Positions 44,569 through 54,805 are shown, numbered from the stretch's first letter. The stretch is 64,000 nucleotides of DNA from Aculops lycopersici (GCA_015350385.1 WNKI01000001.1:11116573-11180572), one strand, 5' to 3'. Translations and numbers: made by a program. Notes: generated by a model from the letters alone, not told the origin.

Positions 44569-45924
44569 ATGGAATCTGATAGTTCAACGCCATCACAGCC
44601 ATCTGAAGACGCGTCCCAAACGGGACCATTGGAAAGCTTCAGAATCGGAGATATCAGCTTCCAAGGCGCCAGGAGGACAAAACCCTCTGTATTAGCCAAA
44701 ATTGTTGGAGAACTCTTCTCTGTGAAAACGCTTTCAGATTTTCAAGAAAGAGCAATTCGTGTCAAAGATAAGCTGAATTCGCTTGATGCATTCTCAGACA
44801 TCAATATCGAAGTAGACCTAATCGAGGATGGACGTGATGAAAACTTTCGTGTCACCTTCGTAGTGCAGGAAAAGGGTCGCATTAGAGGAAAGACGCAAGT
44901 TACAGTGGATAACCAATCCTCTGCCAAGCCTTCTCTTGAGTTGGGGATGCCAAATCTATCAGGCATCGGTGATTCAATCACTCTTTCTTCGTATTATAGC
45001 AAAAATCTGTATTCCGGTGAGTGCCGATACTCGGTGCCAATAACACCCTGGCGCAAGTTTTGGAATCCAACATACTCACTAACATATAGTCAATATGAGT
45101 GGGATCATCTATCAAGTGGACTCGACCAACAGGATAGATCTATCATTAATCAAGTGAATTTTGTATCAATGCCAAATCTGAGACACTCAATCAGTCTTGA
45201 AAACGTATGGCGATATATCAAGTCGAGCTCCATGGGAACTCCTATTGACATACGAGGACAATGTGGCCATTCTTTAAAGACTTCCTTGAAACATGTGGTC
45301 ACTTGGGATAATAGATCAGATAATTTTCCACATCAAGGTACCTTGGCCAAACTAATCACTGAGATGGCCAAGATTGATGGCGATACATTTTCACGCCACG
45401 AAGCTCATCTACAATTGAACACTCAGATCTCACCTGGCTTGTTGCTCCAGTGCAACATTCTGGCCGGTACTTTGCTAGGGGCTCAAAAGTTTAACATTTG
45501 TGATAAATTTTTCCTTGGGGGCCCTCTCAATATTCGCGGCTCCAGGCACCAGTGTGTAGGACCAAGTATACGAAATTATCCCCTTGGTGCCTCATCCTTT
45601 GCCTTGGCGGGTGTCCATCTCTACCCGAAACTACCTTATATTAGCTCAAAATCCTCAGTTCATACCATAATTAGGCCCCATATCTTCTATAATATTGGAA
45701 CTATTGGTGAAATCAGCGATTTATGGCGAGTAAATAGTCGAGATGGACTCGTTAGGGAAGCTCTAATCTTTAGGGATAGCCTCCGTCACTCTTGTGGATT
45801 TGGATTGGTAATGTGCTGGGGTGATTTCCGCTTCGAAACCAACTATTGCATACCTCTCCGATTCAAAAGTGGGGATTCTTACTCGCGAGGATACCAGTAT
45901 GGCTTCGGACTGTCATATAAATGA
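44569..45924 (+). CDS. SAM50 mitochondrial outer-membrane beta-barrel assembly protein
   Basis: The protein has 451 residues; human SAMM50 has 469. An N-terminal acidic Ser/Pro tail precedes one POTRA domain (about 22-110). A 16-strand Omp85/BamA barrel follows, carrying the conserved lid-loop motif FFLGGPLNIRG (about 321-331) and ending in a strand with a terminal aromatic (YQYGFGLSYK). SAM50 inserts beta-barrel proteins such as VDAC and TOM40 into the mitochondrial outer membrane and helps link to MICOS. As in the family, there is no cleavable presequence. A single exon. Confidence 0.96.
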   Translation: MESDSSTPSQPSEDASQTGPLESFRIGDISFQGARRTKPSVLAKIVGELFSVKTLSDFQERAIRVKDKLNSLDAFSDINIEVDLIEDGRDENFRVTFVVQEKGRIRGKTQVTVDNQSSAKPSLELGMPNLSGIGDSITLSSYYSKNLYSGECRYSVPITPWRKFWNPTYSLTYSQYEWDHLSSGLDQQDRSIINQVNFVSMPNLRHSISLENVWRYIKSSSMGTPIDIRGQCGHSLKTSLKHVVTWDNRSDNFPHQGTLAKLITEMAKIDGDTFSRHEAHLQLNTQISPGLLLQCNILAGTLLGAQKFNICDKFFLGGPLNIRGSRHQCVGPSIRNYPLGASSFALAGVHLYPKLPYISSKSSVHTIIRPHIFYNIGTIGEISDLWRVNSRDGLVREALIFRDSLRHSCGFGLVMCWGDFRFETNYCIPLRFKSGDSYSRGYQYGFGLSYK

Positions 45925-46127
45925 ATTGCCTTGAAGGTTAAATCTAGATTCTATCTGAAATATCTCACTAGTCAATGGGAATATTGTATCTTCTGTTTAG
46001 AGCCCATGAAAACTATTGCGAAGTTAATGTTATAAATTAGATAAAGGACAACCAAAATTTATTTCCTAATGTAAGAATATTACATTTTATTAGATTTAAA
46101 TCACATTTATAAGAATATAATTCATTG

Positions 46128-47558
46128 TCAACTGGCTTTAGCCAGTGGCTCTTTAAATTCAACGATCCGCTTCTTTGATAAATTCAATCTTGAGCATAGG
46201 TTCTTCATCAAATAAAAAGGTAGAATTAATGCTAGGGCGCCAAAGATGTAGCACATCATAGGACCAAATGTCCAAAATAGTAACGAAGCTAGACATGGAC
46301 CTAGAGCTCGAGCTAGAGCACCAATAGATCTAAACGTGCCCATTGTGACTCCCTTGGATTCCACCGGACAATAAGTGGATACTATAGTTGTAAGGCATGG
46401 TACAACTATTGATGAAGACATTGAGTATAATATCAGTGAGTAGTAGATTTGACTAACACTTGTTGAGAGACCCATAATGATGAATGAAGGTATAATGAGC
46501 GCGAGTCCAACTAGAGCAATAAGTGGCTCTCGGCCGCCTTCGATTCTTCTGATGTAACCTCCTTGAATTATGGCCATTAGAAGCCCGGAGAAAAGGTATA
46601 ATTTGCCTTGATCCATGGATGAGAATCCAAATCTGATATGTGTCAAAAAGGATAGTGTGAATTCTAGACCAGAGTAGAATAATAAGTAGTAGAAATAAAT
46701 TTGTCCGGTACTTTGTAGAACCTTATTATCGTCTTGCCTCCCTTTGGACTCTCGCAATAACTTGAAATTGAATATAGACCTTGGATTGATATAGTGGAAA
46801 GCTTTGCTGAAAATGCTCTCAGATCTCTGAGAGACCGTCTCTGAGACTCTTGTTCCGGTTGGAAGTTTAGTTTCTTCCATGAACTTCATGACTAGAACCA
46901 GATCAATCAACGATAGAATCATGGCTATCATGGATGGACTTGTTATAAGTTGACTCTCATGGCTAGAACCCTTGGCCATTGTTGTCAGGTAAGCCCCAAA
47001 GAGTGGTCCTGTGATGAATGCTAATGAGAAACTAGAGCCTACAATGGCCATACCCTTGCCTCGAGTTGACTCGTCGGAGACATCAGAGATTATTGCCAAG
47101 GATAGACCAACATTAGCTTTGCATAGACCGCCAATGGTCCTTGACAAAACAAATAGACCAAAGTTGCCGCTTGACATATACCAGATCGAATATGAAACAA
47201 GTGATCCACTCATGGCTAGGAGCAGGATGATTTTCCGGCCAACTCTATCACTCAATGCCCCGAGAAATGGCGAAGATAGAAATTGGAGGAAGGAAAACCA
47301 TGAGCCCAAGATACCAGCAAGTAAGACTTTGTTGTGAGATTCTGGAACTCCCAGGAGTTTTTGAAGTACTTTAAGGTTCTTATCGAATAATTGATAGGCG
47401 CCACTTTCATCGTTCGTTGCATAGTAATCGAGTATTTTCGGCAATAGTGGTAATATCAGAGTAAAAGCTATGAGATCAACAAACAATGTAACAAAAATAA
47501 GTTTGAAGACCCTCTTCGTTCTCACTGGACTCGATTGATTCTCTTTAGATTGAGTCAT
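46128..47558 (-). CDS. MFSD10-type major facilitator superfamily transporter
   Basis: The protein has 476 residues with about twelve hydrophobic helices. The first helix follows the basic patch RTKRVFKL. The MFS signature between helices 2 and 3 is clear (FLGALSDRVGRKI, about 98-110). The neighbouring WFSFLQFLSSP and GLCKANVGLSLAIISDVS stretches match MFSD10 (TETRAN), a tetracycline-transporter-like organic anion family in animals. Substrate is inferred only. TTTATT at 46086-46091 is a candidate minus-strand polyadenylation signal. A single exon; it converges on SAM50 with 203 bases between stops. Confidence 0.88.
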   Translation of the reverse strand: MTQSKENQSSPVRTKRVFKLIFVTLFVDLIAFTLILPLLPKILDYYATNDESGAYQLFDKNLKVLQKLLGVPESHNKVLLAGILGSWFSFLQFLSSPFLGALSDRVGRKIILLLAMSGSLVSYSIWYMSSGNFGLFVLSRTIGGLCKANVGLSLAIISDVSDESTRGKGMAIVGSSFSLAFITGPLFGAYLTTMAKGSSHESQLITSPSMIAMILSLIDLVLVMKFMEETKLPTGTRVSETVSQRSESIFSKAFHYINPRSIFNFKLLRESKGRQDDNKVLQSTGQIYFYYLLFYSGLEFTLSFLTHIRFGFSSMDQGKLYLFSGLLMAIIQGGYIRRIEGGREPLIALVGLALIIPSFIIMGLSTSVSQIYYSLILYSMSSSIVVPCLTTIVSTYCPVESKGVTMGTFRSIGALARALGPCLASLLFWTFGPMMCYIFGALALILPFYLMKNLCSRLNLSKKRIVEFKEPLAKAS

Positions 47559-48590
47559 TTCTCTTATTTGTAAATATTTCTTCTTTCTTTCTGTTCTTAC
47601 TTTTCTACTATGACCATCGAGATCTTAAGCTTGATTTCGGCGCGATTGCGTATCTAGTCTTATCATGAGATTCTGAATTGTAAAAATTGAGGTTGTTTGG
47701 TTCGAAAGGTGGGGAGAAGATATAAGACCTGCTAAACGTGATGGTAAAAGACTTGAAAATGTTATACTGATTTGTCTAGATTGAAAATTTTGTCATGTGT
47801 AATTTGATGATATATTTCAGGCCAACTAACCACTACCACCGCTTGCGAGTCTCACTTGTTGAGTGAATGTGTAGCTTCAATAATTATTTGAGCATGATCA
47901 ATTGCAATGAGTGTTAATGCAAGCCGCTGTGTAGCTAGGCCTCATGAAAAAATTTAGTTGCTGGATGAACTGGATTTGTTCTGCTCTTAATTAGATTGAA
48001 GTCGTTGCGGTGGAAGCGATGAGATTGTGGTAGTAGCTGAGTGTGGCTGACTGTAATTTTGAAGGGATGAAAAAACTCTTGGATTTGATGATTAGTGAAT
48101 GTGTTTTGGTGTTGATATATTATTTATTTCTTCCGTTGATGTTATAGTAGAATGGTGATACACTTGAAATATTCATCAAAACATGACCATCTAAACACCA
48201 GCCCCACAAGTGGCACACCAAGATGGCGTACTTAACTTGCTACACATGATGCTTACGGTAGGGATGAAGCGATTGAAGGAGCGACTCGCTCACCTGTTGT
48301 CGTTGTGCGGCTGTTACCTCACCTGGCGCGGTCAACCTGCAGAGACTGACCAGTTGGCAATTACAACACACACAAAACAACACAGGTGAGGAGTTGCTAC
48401 ACCTACTAGACTTGTTATTTTAGTGGTTGCTATTTGTATGTTGATTCCTATTGTTTTGTCTGTCGTCTTCCAAAATCTGAACGATCTTACTGCTTGGTAT
48501 CATTGAGGTGGTTTGGTGTCGTGTTGGTTGTTGTGGTTTTTGCTCTATTCGATTTGCTGGAGCTTAGTGAACAAGTCGATGATTGAATGA
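47559..48590 (-). other. MFSD10 5' region and TRA2 3' UTR
   Basis: These 1,032 bases separate two minus-strand genes. TTTATT at 48123-48128 is a candidate TRA2 polyadenylation signal, giving a 3' UTR of about 460 bases. AAGATGGCG at about 48222 resembles a YY1 site. No gene is seen. Confidence 0.5.
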
Positions 48591-49535
48591 TCAGTAGTAG
48601 TATTTTCTCGGCGAAGCTGAACGCGACCTGGTTGCTCTCCTACGACCATAGTCGACTGGAGGTGGAGCGGCATGAGGTGGGTAGTGTCTCCCTCCACCAC
48701 CTGCTCGAGGTGGGTAAGGGTTATGCATACGACCGCTGCGATGTGATGCATAGCCTCCACCACCACCTCCACCACCTCCATATCCACGTCCACCTCCATA
48801 ACCGCCACCGTAGCCCCGACCACCGCCACCCCCACCTCCGCTACCAACATCGCCGGCAGGTCCGCCCGTGACACTACCTCCATGGCTTCTTGGGTGCGAT
48901 TTACCCATGTAGATACCTGGTGTCGGTGTATGAGCTCGTTGGGTTAGCGAGAAGTCAACTCGAATCTTTCGACCGTCGATGTCGATACCATTGCAACGTT
49001 CTTTAGCCTCAGCAGCGTCAGCAACATTCTGGAAATAAACAAAAGCGAAACCACGAGAGCGGCCAGATTGGGCATCGAAAACAATCTGTACATCATCGAT
49101 AGGTCCATATCGGCTGAACACGTCCAGAATATCTGATTCCTTTGTGTAGATCGATAGGCCAAAGATTCCAATGCACCTGCCGGCTGGTGGATTTTCGCGA
49201 TCGCCTTCATGGCGGCGCCTGGTGGACATTGGTGAGCGTGATCTGCTCCTACCTCTGCTACCTGGACCTCCACTGCCCATCATGGGTGGAGCGCCGTGTA
49301 TAGGTGGCCCACGAGCATATGGATCAACGGGACGATAGTCATTATATCTCGGTTCCCTGTCCCTATAAGCTGTAGGAGCGCGACTGTAGGCATCATCGTC
49401 GTAGTAACGAGCGCCTCGGCCTGAGTCGCCAGCTGGTCCTAAGGGTGACCTGGGTGATCGGTGTCGACGGCCGGAGCGGCTACCTGAACGAGACCTCGAC
49501 CGAATGGGTGATTGAAGCGGCGAATTGGGATCCAT
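48591..49535 (-). CDS. tra2: transformer-2 type SR splicing factor (TRA2)
   Basis: The protein has 314 residues. An N-terminal Arg/Ser region (about 10-105) precedes one RRM at 121-198, with RNP2 CIGIFGL at 121-127 and RNP1 RGFAFVYF at 161-168. The linker RAHTPTPGIYMG that follows the RRM is diagnostic of TRA2. The C-terminal part is mostly Gly/Tyr-rich rather than RS-rich and ends in a short SRSAS patch. TRA2 binds GAA-type exonic enhancers and activates exon inclusion; in insects it works with TRA in sex determination. The ATG at 49535 is used; an upstream in-frame TTG is not. A single exon here, whereas most animal tra2 genes are multi-exon with alternative poison exons. Confidence 0.95.
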   Translation of the reverse strand: MDPNSPLQSPIRSRSRSGSRSGRRHRSPRSPLGPAGDSGRGARYYDDDAYSRAPTAYRDREPRYNDYRPVDPYARGPPIHGAPPMMGSGGPGSRGRSRSRSPMSTRRRHEGDRENPPAGRCIGIFGLSIYTKESDILDVFSRYGPIDDVQIVFDAQSGRSRGFAFVYFQNVADAAEAKERCNGIDIDGRKIRVDFSLTQRAHTPTPGIYMGKSHPRSHGGSVTGGPAGDVGSGGGGGGGRGYGGGYGGGRGYGGGGGGGGGYASHRSGRMHNPYPPRAGGGGRHYPPHAAPPPVDYGRRRATRSRSASPRKYYY

Positions 49536-50371
49536 GATTACTGTTAGCAAACAATCAAGCCGTCGTGGTTTGGTTGCAAGGGGTTTTCTTATTTATCAGG
49601 ATAGTGGAGTAGATTTTTTCTACTAATATTCGTGTCTTGCGATCTCTTGGATTTGGTTATGTATTGTCGTGGGATTTCGAACTCTTCCAAATATGTTTAT
49701 TTATCCTCATTTAACTACTACGTGACAGATAAGTTCTATGTGTCGCCTTGATTGGTGTTAAAATTAGTATATTTTATGTTATTTGATTGTATGAAATATA
49801 TAAAATTAATTTTAATTCAAGTGGTCAGGATGTCACTATTGTCCAAGAGATTTTGTTGTGGTTCTCAACGGTTTTACGTTAGCAGCATGGTTGAGCCCAA
49901 TACGAAATCGAAATTGTGCAGCGACTTCGGTCCGTTCGCATTGGACGTTCGCTCGACGCTAGGCCCGTGCACTGTACAAAAGCAATGGCAAAGTTCGCCG
50001 TTTGCCGCTGGCTAGCAGATGCAGTCATCGGCTTTTCTGCAGCGGTGGCAGAAGCGACGGTAACAAATTACTGTAAGCCAAGCCGGCTTTTACGAGCAAC
50101 ACAATGGTCTTGCCCTCAAACCAGCAACTCTTTTTTGTATTGCACTGTAGTTTTTCTTGCTCGCACAAGAGAACTAACAACAACTCCACAGACTCGTCTA
50201 TTTACATTTCCCATTACATCGGTATTATTACGTGTTAATCTGATCTGTTACTCAAATTCAAGATTGAATATTACCAACTCTACCATCCACTTACAGTAAT
50301 CAATCTTTACAATTCAAATCCATGCAGATGGTTGAATCATCAGGGAATCAGGAGAATAACAATCAGGAAAA
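49536..50371. promoter_or_regulatory. divergent region between TRA2 and TBC1D20 genes
   Basis: These 836 bases separate two head-to-head genes. Open frames of 87 and 127 codons on the plus strand show no domain and are taken as chance. Confidence 0.45.
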
Positions 50372-51670
50372 ATGATTGCGAATCCTACTCTGGGGAGCTC
50401 GGCGAGCAACGATGATCTATTACTCAGAGATCTAGACGAGAAGTCCTCATCCATGTCAACTAGTTTGATGGCCAATGAATCAACTGATGATCTGGAATCA
50501 AGGAGTGCACAAGCAATCAAAGATCTAAGTGACGAGGAGGAAGAAAATGAGGGCGACATAGTTGTAGATGAGCTGGAAATAAGACAACATCACAGTTATG
50601 AACAGGTATTACTGGATGTCAACCGGTGTGCTGGACGTCTCGAGAGTATCAGACAAGTTTATTTGCACAGAACAGATGAAGACAATGACGAGCCACCCGA
50701 GGATCTCACTAGAGCACTCGAGCTACAAAGGATAGCAGATGAGACTGGCCAATCGCTAAGCGATCTTTCAAATGGCACCACTGAAGGGGGCGAGTTGGCC
50801 GACGGCGAGAACACGAAGAGCGATGGCGAAGAGGAAGATGAAGATGAAATCCTTGAAGCGCCATCGGAAACGAATCGTGGCTACAGGTTGGCTCGCGATT
50901 TGAGGAATCAACGAAAGCTCAAGATTAAGTTGGCAACATTAATAGTGAGACTGCTAATCAAGAAGCCCGAACTCCATTACTACCAAGGATTCCATGATGT
51001 TTGTTTGACTTATATGACCATCCTGGGCGAGCGTGATGCTTTCAGGAAACTCGATGGTCTAGTTGATTCACACTTTAGCATATTCATGCAACAAACCATG
51101 AACGAGACCCAAGAATTCCTGGCCTTGATACCAATGATTGTTGGCCTCCATGATGAGAAATCTCAAAACTTCTTGGAACAAGCCGAAGTGGGAACTATAT
51201 TTGCATTAAGTTGGGTGATTACCTGGTTTAGTCACGTCATTCCAAATCAGCGCGATGTTGAAAGGATATTTGAGTTCCTCGAAGAGAATGATCCGCATAT
51301 GGTATTGTATTTGAGTGCCGCTATAGTTTTGCACAAGGCCGACGAATTAAAACAACTAGAGCCCGAAATGTCAACCGTACATCACTTCCTTTGCCAGGTG
51401 CCTCGTAAGGAAAAGCTGCCAATCGACGAGTTAATTGACAATGCCTCGGACTCATTCTTACGCTACCCTCCTGAGGTGGTTAAACAAAAATTAGATACCT
51501 ACCGGAGGACAAAGCTACAGGTACAGAATACAAACATAATTAGGAGTATAGCGCAAACTCTAGCGCCAGTGCTAGCGAGTGTCATATCAAGCAGCAACGC
51601 TCGCCGAGCCATCGTGGTTCTTGTAGTGGCCTCTGCTCTGGCCTTACAATTCGATAAATGGATAAGATAA
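50372..51670 (+). CDS. TBC1D20-type Rab GTPase-activating protein
   Basis: The protein has 432 residues; the human protein has 403. TBC1D20 is the ER-anchored GAP for Rab1 and also regulates Rab18 with RAB3GAP. The catalytic arginine is R85 in VLLDVNR (79-85), and the glutamine finger is Q205 in YYQGFHD. The diagnostic AEVGTIFALSWVITWFSHV lies near 275, and a C-terminal membrane anchor (AIVVLVVASALALQF) near 412-428. The two fingers are 120 residues apart, against about 39 in the human protein, because of an acidic insert (DGEEEDEDEI) at about 95-175. The first 70 residues are also acidic. A single exon. From 50734 onward it lies in the duplicated unit A; the copy at 57776 is broken. Confidence 0.94.
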   Translation: MIANPTLGSSASNDDLLLRDLDEKSSSMSTSLMANESTDDLESRSAQAIKDLSDEEEENEGDIVVDELEIRQHHSYEQVLLDVNRCAGRLESIRQVYLHRTDEDNDEPPEDLTRALELQRIADETGQSLSDLSNGTTEGGELADGENTKSDGEEEDEDEILEAPSETNRGYRLARDLRNQRKLKIKLATLIVRLLIKKPELHYYQGFHDVCLTYMTILGERDAFRKLDGLVDSHFSIFMQQTMNETQEFLALIPMIVGLHDEKSQNFLEQAEVGTIFALSWVITWFSHVIPNQRDVERIFEFLEENDPHMVLYLSAAIVLHKADELKQLEPEMSTVHHFLCQVPRKEKLPIDELIDNASDSFLRYPPEVVKQKLDTYRRTKLQVQNTNIIRSIAQTLAPVLASVISSSNARRAIVVLVVASALALQFDKWIR

Positions 51671-52083
51671 CTCAACCTGTGTATCACCATGTGGATAATT
51701 TCTCGTATTTGTCAAATTCAAATTTTTCATCATTATGATCTTCACAAACCTCAAATAGAAATCTCTGTCTATTATTAAACCATGAATATCATGATAAACT
51801 TGCAAACATCATTCTAATGCTCCACATAGAGCAGCAAACAAGACGATAAACTACGGCGGAGTTATTCTTGTCTCGGAATTGCTTGCGTAGCGACCGGCAC
51901 GTAGATGAATCTAAATATAGAATGTCTAAATATAGCATGATACTCCACTCGACTTGTGGTGATATGTCATAATCACTATTACTTTTGTACTTACACCTCA
52001 GACGTTCACATTTTCAAGTCAAATCGAATAATTAACCCTTTGGATCTTACGTTTACCTTAGAACTACCAAAAACGCCAAAAAC
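51671..52083 (+). promoter_or_regulatory. promoter region of secreted protein gene, copy A
   Basis: These 413 bases lie between TBC1D20 and the secreted protein. AAATATAG-like motifs occur near 51912 and 51928. The last 140 bases are almost identical to unit B, while the segment around 51850-51930 differs strongly between copies. Confidence 0.45.
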
Positions 52084-52695
52084 ATGAACAAGCTTATCAT
52101 AACCGCTATCTGCGTCTTCGGTTTGATCGCCTTGACGGTGGCTGAGGGTAGATTGGAGAAGGCAGTAGAAGGTGTCAAGTCAGCTACTGATAAGACTGCC
52201 AACAAACTGAACCAGATCAATAACAAGGCTGCCGCGCACATCGATAACCTAGCTGACCGGATGAAGGTTAAAATCGAGAAGATAACCACCCCAGCACCAG
52301 GGAACGAGACCACGGGAATCCTATCTGGAGCCATCATGGGAGCTGCTGGTCTTTTGGAAACTGTTGCCTCGGAGGCCACTAGCTTCGCCAAATCAACTTC
52401 GCGAGCCATTGGATCAACCATCAGGGGAAGCATTAACCGCTTCAGCGGAAAAACTCCTGCAAGCACTACCACTATCGCCCCCAGTCCGATCAACGACAAG
52501 ATGGTCACCAGCCCGTCGGTCGAGGCCGGATCCACACCAAATGAGTCGATAGCAACCGAGGCTGCCACCGAGGCTTCTACTGAGGCTGCTACCGAGGCTG
52601 CTACCGAGGCTGCCACCGAGGCCGCTACCGAGGCCGCTACCGAGGCTGCCACCGAGGCCGCTACCGAGGCTGCCACCAGCGACGCTTCGGCATAG
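52084..52695 (+). CDS. secreted TEAA-repeat protein, copy A
   Basis: I do not recognise this family. The protein has 203 residues. A signal peptide covers about 1-20 (MNKLIITAICVFGLIALTVA). Residues 22-65 form predicted amphipathic helix rich in Ala, Lys, Asp and Asn (VKSATDKTANKLNQ), with a look of LEA-like or apolipoprotein-like helices. A Gly/Ala-rich segment with Ser follows (about 78-120), then a Thr/Pro/Ser linker and ten Thr-Glu-Ala-Ala/Ser units (52555-52680). There are no cysteines after the signal peptide. AATAAA follows at 52728-52733. The paralog at 58807 is nearly identical to residue 65 and then diverges. A secreted, largely disordered or helical protein; its function is unknown. 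Confidence 0.85.
   Translation: MNKLIITAICVFGLIALTVAEGRLEKAVEGVKSATDKTANKLNQINNKAAAHIDNLADRMKVKIEKITTPAPGNETTGILSGAIMGAAGLLETVASEATSFAKSTSRAIGSTIRGSINRFSGKTPASTTTIAPSPINDKMVTSPSVEAGSTPNESIATEAATEASTEAATEAATEAATEAATEAATEAATEAATEAATSDASA
52555..52680 (+). repeat. 12-bp coding tandem repeat (TEAA units)
   Basis: The unit is ACCGAGGCTGCC with synonymous variants and one TEAS unit. It encodes ten TEAA/TEAS units. Copy B of the gene has only one unit. Confidence 0.95.
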
Positions 52696-52811
52696 ACCAC
52701 ATCTCCGAACAGCATGTCAATCAAATCAATAAATACCTACAGTTGGTGTTAAAGTGAATCGTTATCTCGATCACTGACTATCAGTGGCGTTTCTTTACTT
52801 TGGCTCTAGAT

Positions 52812-53605
52812 CTAATTATCAAAAGCTGGTAGACCAAACAATTCCGGCTTGAAGTGCTCTAGGGAGTCTATAGTCAGTGTAGGCTTCACTGTCACAGTCT
52901 TCAGGTCTAATCTCTTGTCTGGAACGAAAACAACCTGCATGCCGGCTGCTAGAGCTGCCTTAACTCCATTGACTGCATCCTCAAAGACCAGGCAACTCTT
53001 CATGTCTTTAGGCCGATCCTTAAACCGCCTCGCTGCCGTTAGAAATACATCAGGATGTGGTTTTCCATTTTCCACTTCTGGGTCGCTACCGGCAAACACA
53101 TGATGACTAAATGGCTTGCGCAGAATGTCACCAATATGGCCGGTCTTTCTCTCAAATCCAGCTTGGGACGAGCCAGTCGCGATCGCTATCGGCACCTTTT
53201 TCTGGCTAAGATGGTTGATGATTCTCTCGGCACCTGGCATGAGCTTAATATTTGGACACATCTTCTTCATCGCACTCTCATACTCGACAATAAAATCCTC
53301 AGGCTTGATCTTGTCCGCCAAACCCAATCGATTGAGACAGATGATAGCTCCTTCGGAAGGCTTGGTGCCTGAGTAATTGTCGAAATTGTGGGGCTAATTA
53401 GTCACGTTGCTACGTTTCAACTTACCGTTCAACTTACATAAAGTTACTTACCCATCATTTCGAGTTTGATGTCATAGGTAAATTGTTTGCCATGCTTGGC
53501 ACAAGCCTCCGTGAGGGCCTCCGAATAATACTTTTCAGAGTCAACTAAGAGACCATCACAGTCGAATATGATGTGTGAAACTGGATGAAAATTTTGAGCT
53601 TCCAT
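52812..53605 (-). CDS. HAD-family phosphatase, pseudouridine-5'-phosphatase (PUDP/HDHD1) type, copy A
   Basis: The CDS joins complement(52812..53368) and complement(53452..53605); the 83-base intron is GTAAGT...CTCAG in phase 1, giving 236 residues (human PUDP has 228). HAD motif I is FDCDGLLVDSE in exon 1, with the nucleophile and general acid aspartates D15 and D17. The cap domain contains LMPGAERIINHL. Motif II is the ATGSS stretch, motif III the GKPHPDVF lysine, and motif IV CLVFEDAVNGVKAALAAGMQVVFVPD. The C-terminus (HFKPELFGLP) matches PUDP. The enzyme would dephosphorylate pseudouridine 5'-phosphate from RNA breakdown; relatives act on other sugar phosphates. It is convergent with the secreted protein gene and lies 476 bases downstream of a 5S rRNA gene on the same strand. 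Confidence 0.93.
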
Positions 53606-54081
53606 GATTATCCAAGAAACGATTTACTTCCAGAGTATTTTGGGAATAGTTGACTTTGACTCCGAGATTTTGGCAACAAAGAGTGTGATCTCAGCCGTTA
53701 CCTGTCAAACTAAGAAATGCCGAGTTGGCATACGGCGGATGAATGACGCAACTACCAGCTGATTCACTCGAGAGAAACTCGATGGCGCGAAATACCTGTT
53801 GGACTTTTGGATCTAGGCAACTGATGAACCTGAAAGTTTTGTTGAAATGTTGTCGAAGTTGTGGGAAGGCTTTGTATAAGAATCAAGTGAACATCGTCTG
53901 CCAATTGTCGAATGGAACAATGGGATTGATGGAGAGAAATGAGGGTTTAAGTTTATGGTAACGCATTAATTGATGCAATGAGCCTGCAGTGATGCAAAAA
54001 AAATCAAAAGGGAGGCGCGTGGTGTGGACTGCTGCAAGGCGCGTGCGGCAGTGGAGCGCGATTGGAGAAAAAGAAAAAAAA
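53606..54081 (-). other. region between 5S rRNA and HAD phosphatase, copy A
   Basis: These 476 bases presumably include the HAD gene promoter. An open frame of 72 codons on the plus strand (53743-53961) is interrupted by a stop in the near-identical copy B, so it is not treated as a gene. Confidence 0.5.
54074..54081 (-). terminator. Pol III T-run terminator of 5S copy A
   Basis: Eight Ts on the minus strand follow directly after the mature 3' end. Confidence 0.85.
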
Positions 54082-54199
54082 GCGTAGGACACCGGGGATT
54101 CCCAGGTGGTCTCCCTCCCAAGTACTAACCCGGCCTAAGGCAGCTTAACTTCGCTGAGCTGACGAGAAGCGGTGCTTTCTGCCTAGTATGGCCCTACAC
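54082..54199 (-). rRNA. 5S ribosomal RNA, copy A
   Basis: The minus strand carries a 118-base 5S rRNA. The hallmark internal promoter C-box GGTTAGTACTTGGGAGGGA and the A-box-like AAGTTAAGC are present, as are GGCCATAC near the 5' end and CCTGGGAAT near the 3' end. The terminal stem pairs GTGTAGG (5') with CCTACGC (3') with one G-U pair. A run of eight Ts follows the 3' end and serves as a Pol III terminator. An AT-rich stretch (AATAT) about 25 bases upstream resembles the external element of arthropod 5S genes. It is identical over its whole length to copy B. Confidence 0.95.
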
Positions 54200-54390
54200 A
54201 AGATAGCGACGATATTGCAGCATATTTGAATAGCTGCTCCCTAGCTTTTTTTCGAGTGGGACACCGTCGTTGTCCATGATGCTCTTTCTTTGATTGCATT
54301 ACTCTCGATCTAGGCAATACAAAGACTTTAAAGTTTAAACAACTTGTGGCTGATTCTGTTATCGAGAAACTCATTTAACTACTCCGTACC

Positions 54391-54805
54391 GACAATTATT
54401 CGAATGTAAATGGCGACGACGTCTGCTCCAACTCAAAATCGCGCTATTAGGTACATCAAAACCAAGACCATGAGCGAGAATGAGGGTAGCCATGCAACTG
54501 TAAGCGCGGACGACGAGTTAAGAGAAGACAGGAGCTCTTGCAGTGCCTCCAGTGGCATAACATGACACGACCTCCTTTTATTTGCTGACTTGAGCTTTGT
54601 TGTTATTGTGAGATGAGTTTAGTTAAGTTTGCTCACTGCAACAATCCAAAGTGAGAGTAGAGTTGCATGCGCGCCCCGATTCCATACTATACCATTTCAT
54701 ATCTTTTCGTTTCAGAGCGTACCATTCATCAATCATGACATTGAGCAAGCGAACTACTTGAGAGTCGGCTGGTGTCATTATTGCCATTTGACCATCGATC
54801 TGGCG
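54391..54805. repeat. diverged duplicate segment, partner of 63380-64000
   Basis: This segment aligns with 63380 to the window end. The first 170 bases differ at roughly one in seven positions; the last 180 bases are almost identical. The copy near 63600 has about 200 extra bases. It probably continues beyond the window. Confidence 0.85.

Larger units (their letters stand above)
50734..54372. repeat. segmental duplication, unit A
   Basis: This block is repeated at 57776-60966 in the same orientation. It contains the TBC1D20 3' part, a secreted TEAA-repeat protein, a two-exon HAD phosphatase and a 5S rRNA gene. Most of it is nearly identical to unit B, including intron and intergenic sequence, so the duplication is recent. 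Confidence 0.95.

Noticed and set aside
52053..52724. 223-codon minus-strand frame with Ala-Ser-Val repeats
   Set aside because: It is the complement of the TEAA repeats; the plus frame has a signal peptide and ends in a common stop in both copies.
53743..53961. 72-codon plus-strand frame in unit A
   Set aside because: The nearly identical unit B has an in-frame stop after 36 codons, so the frame is not maintained.
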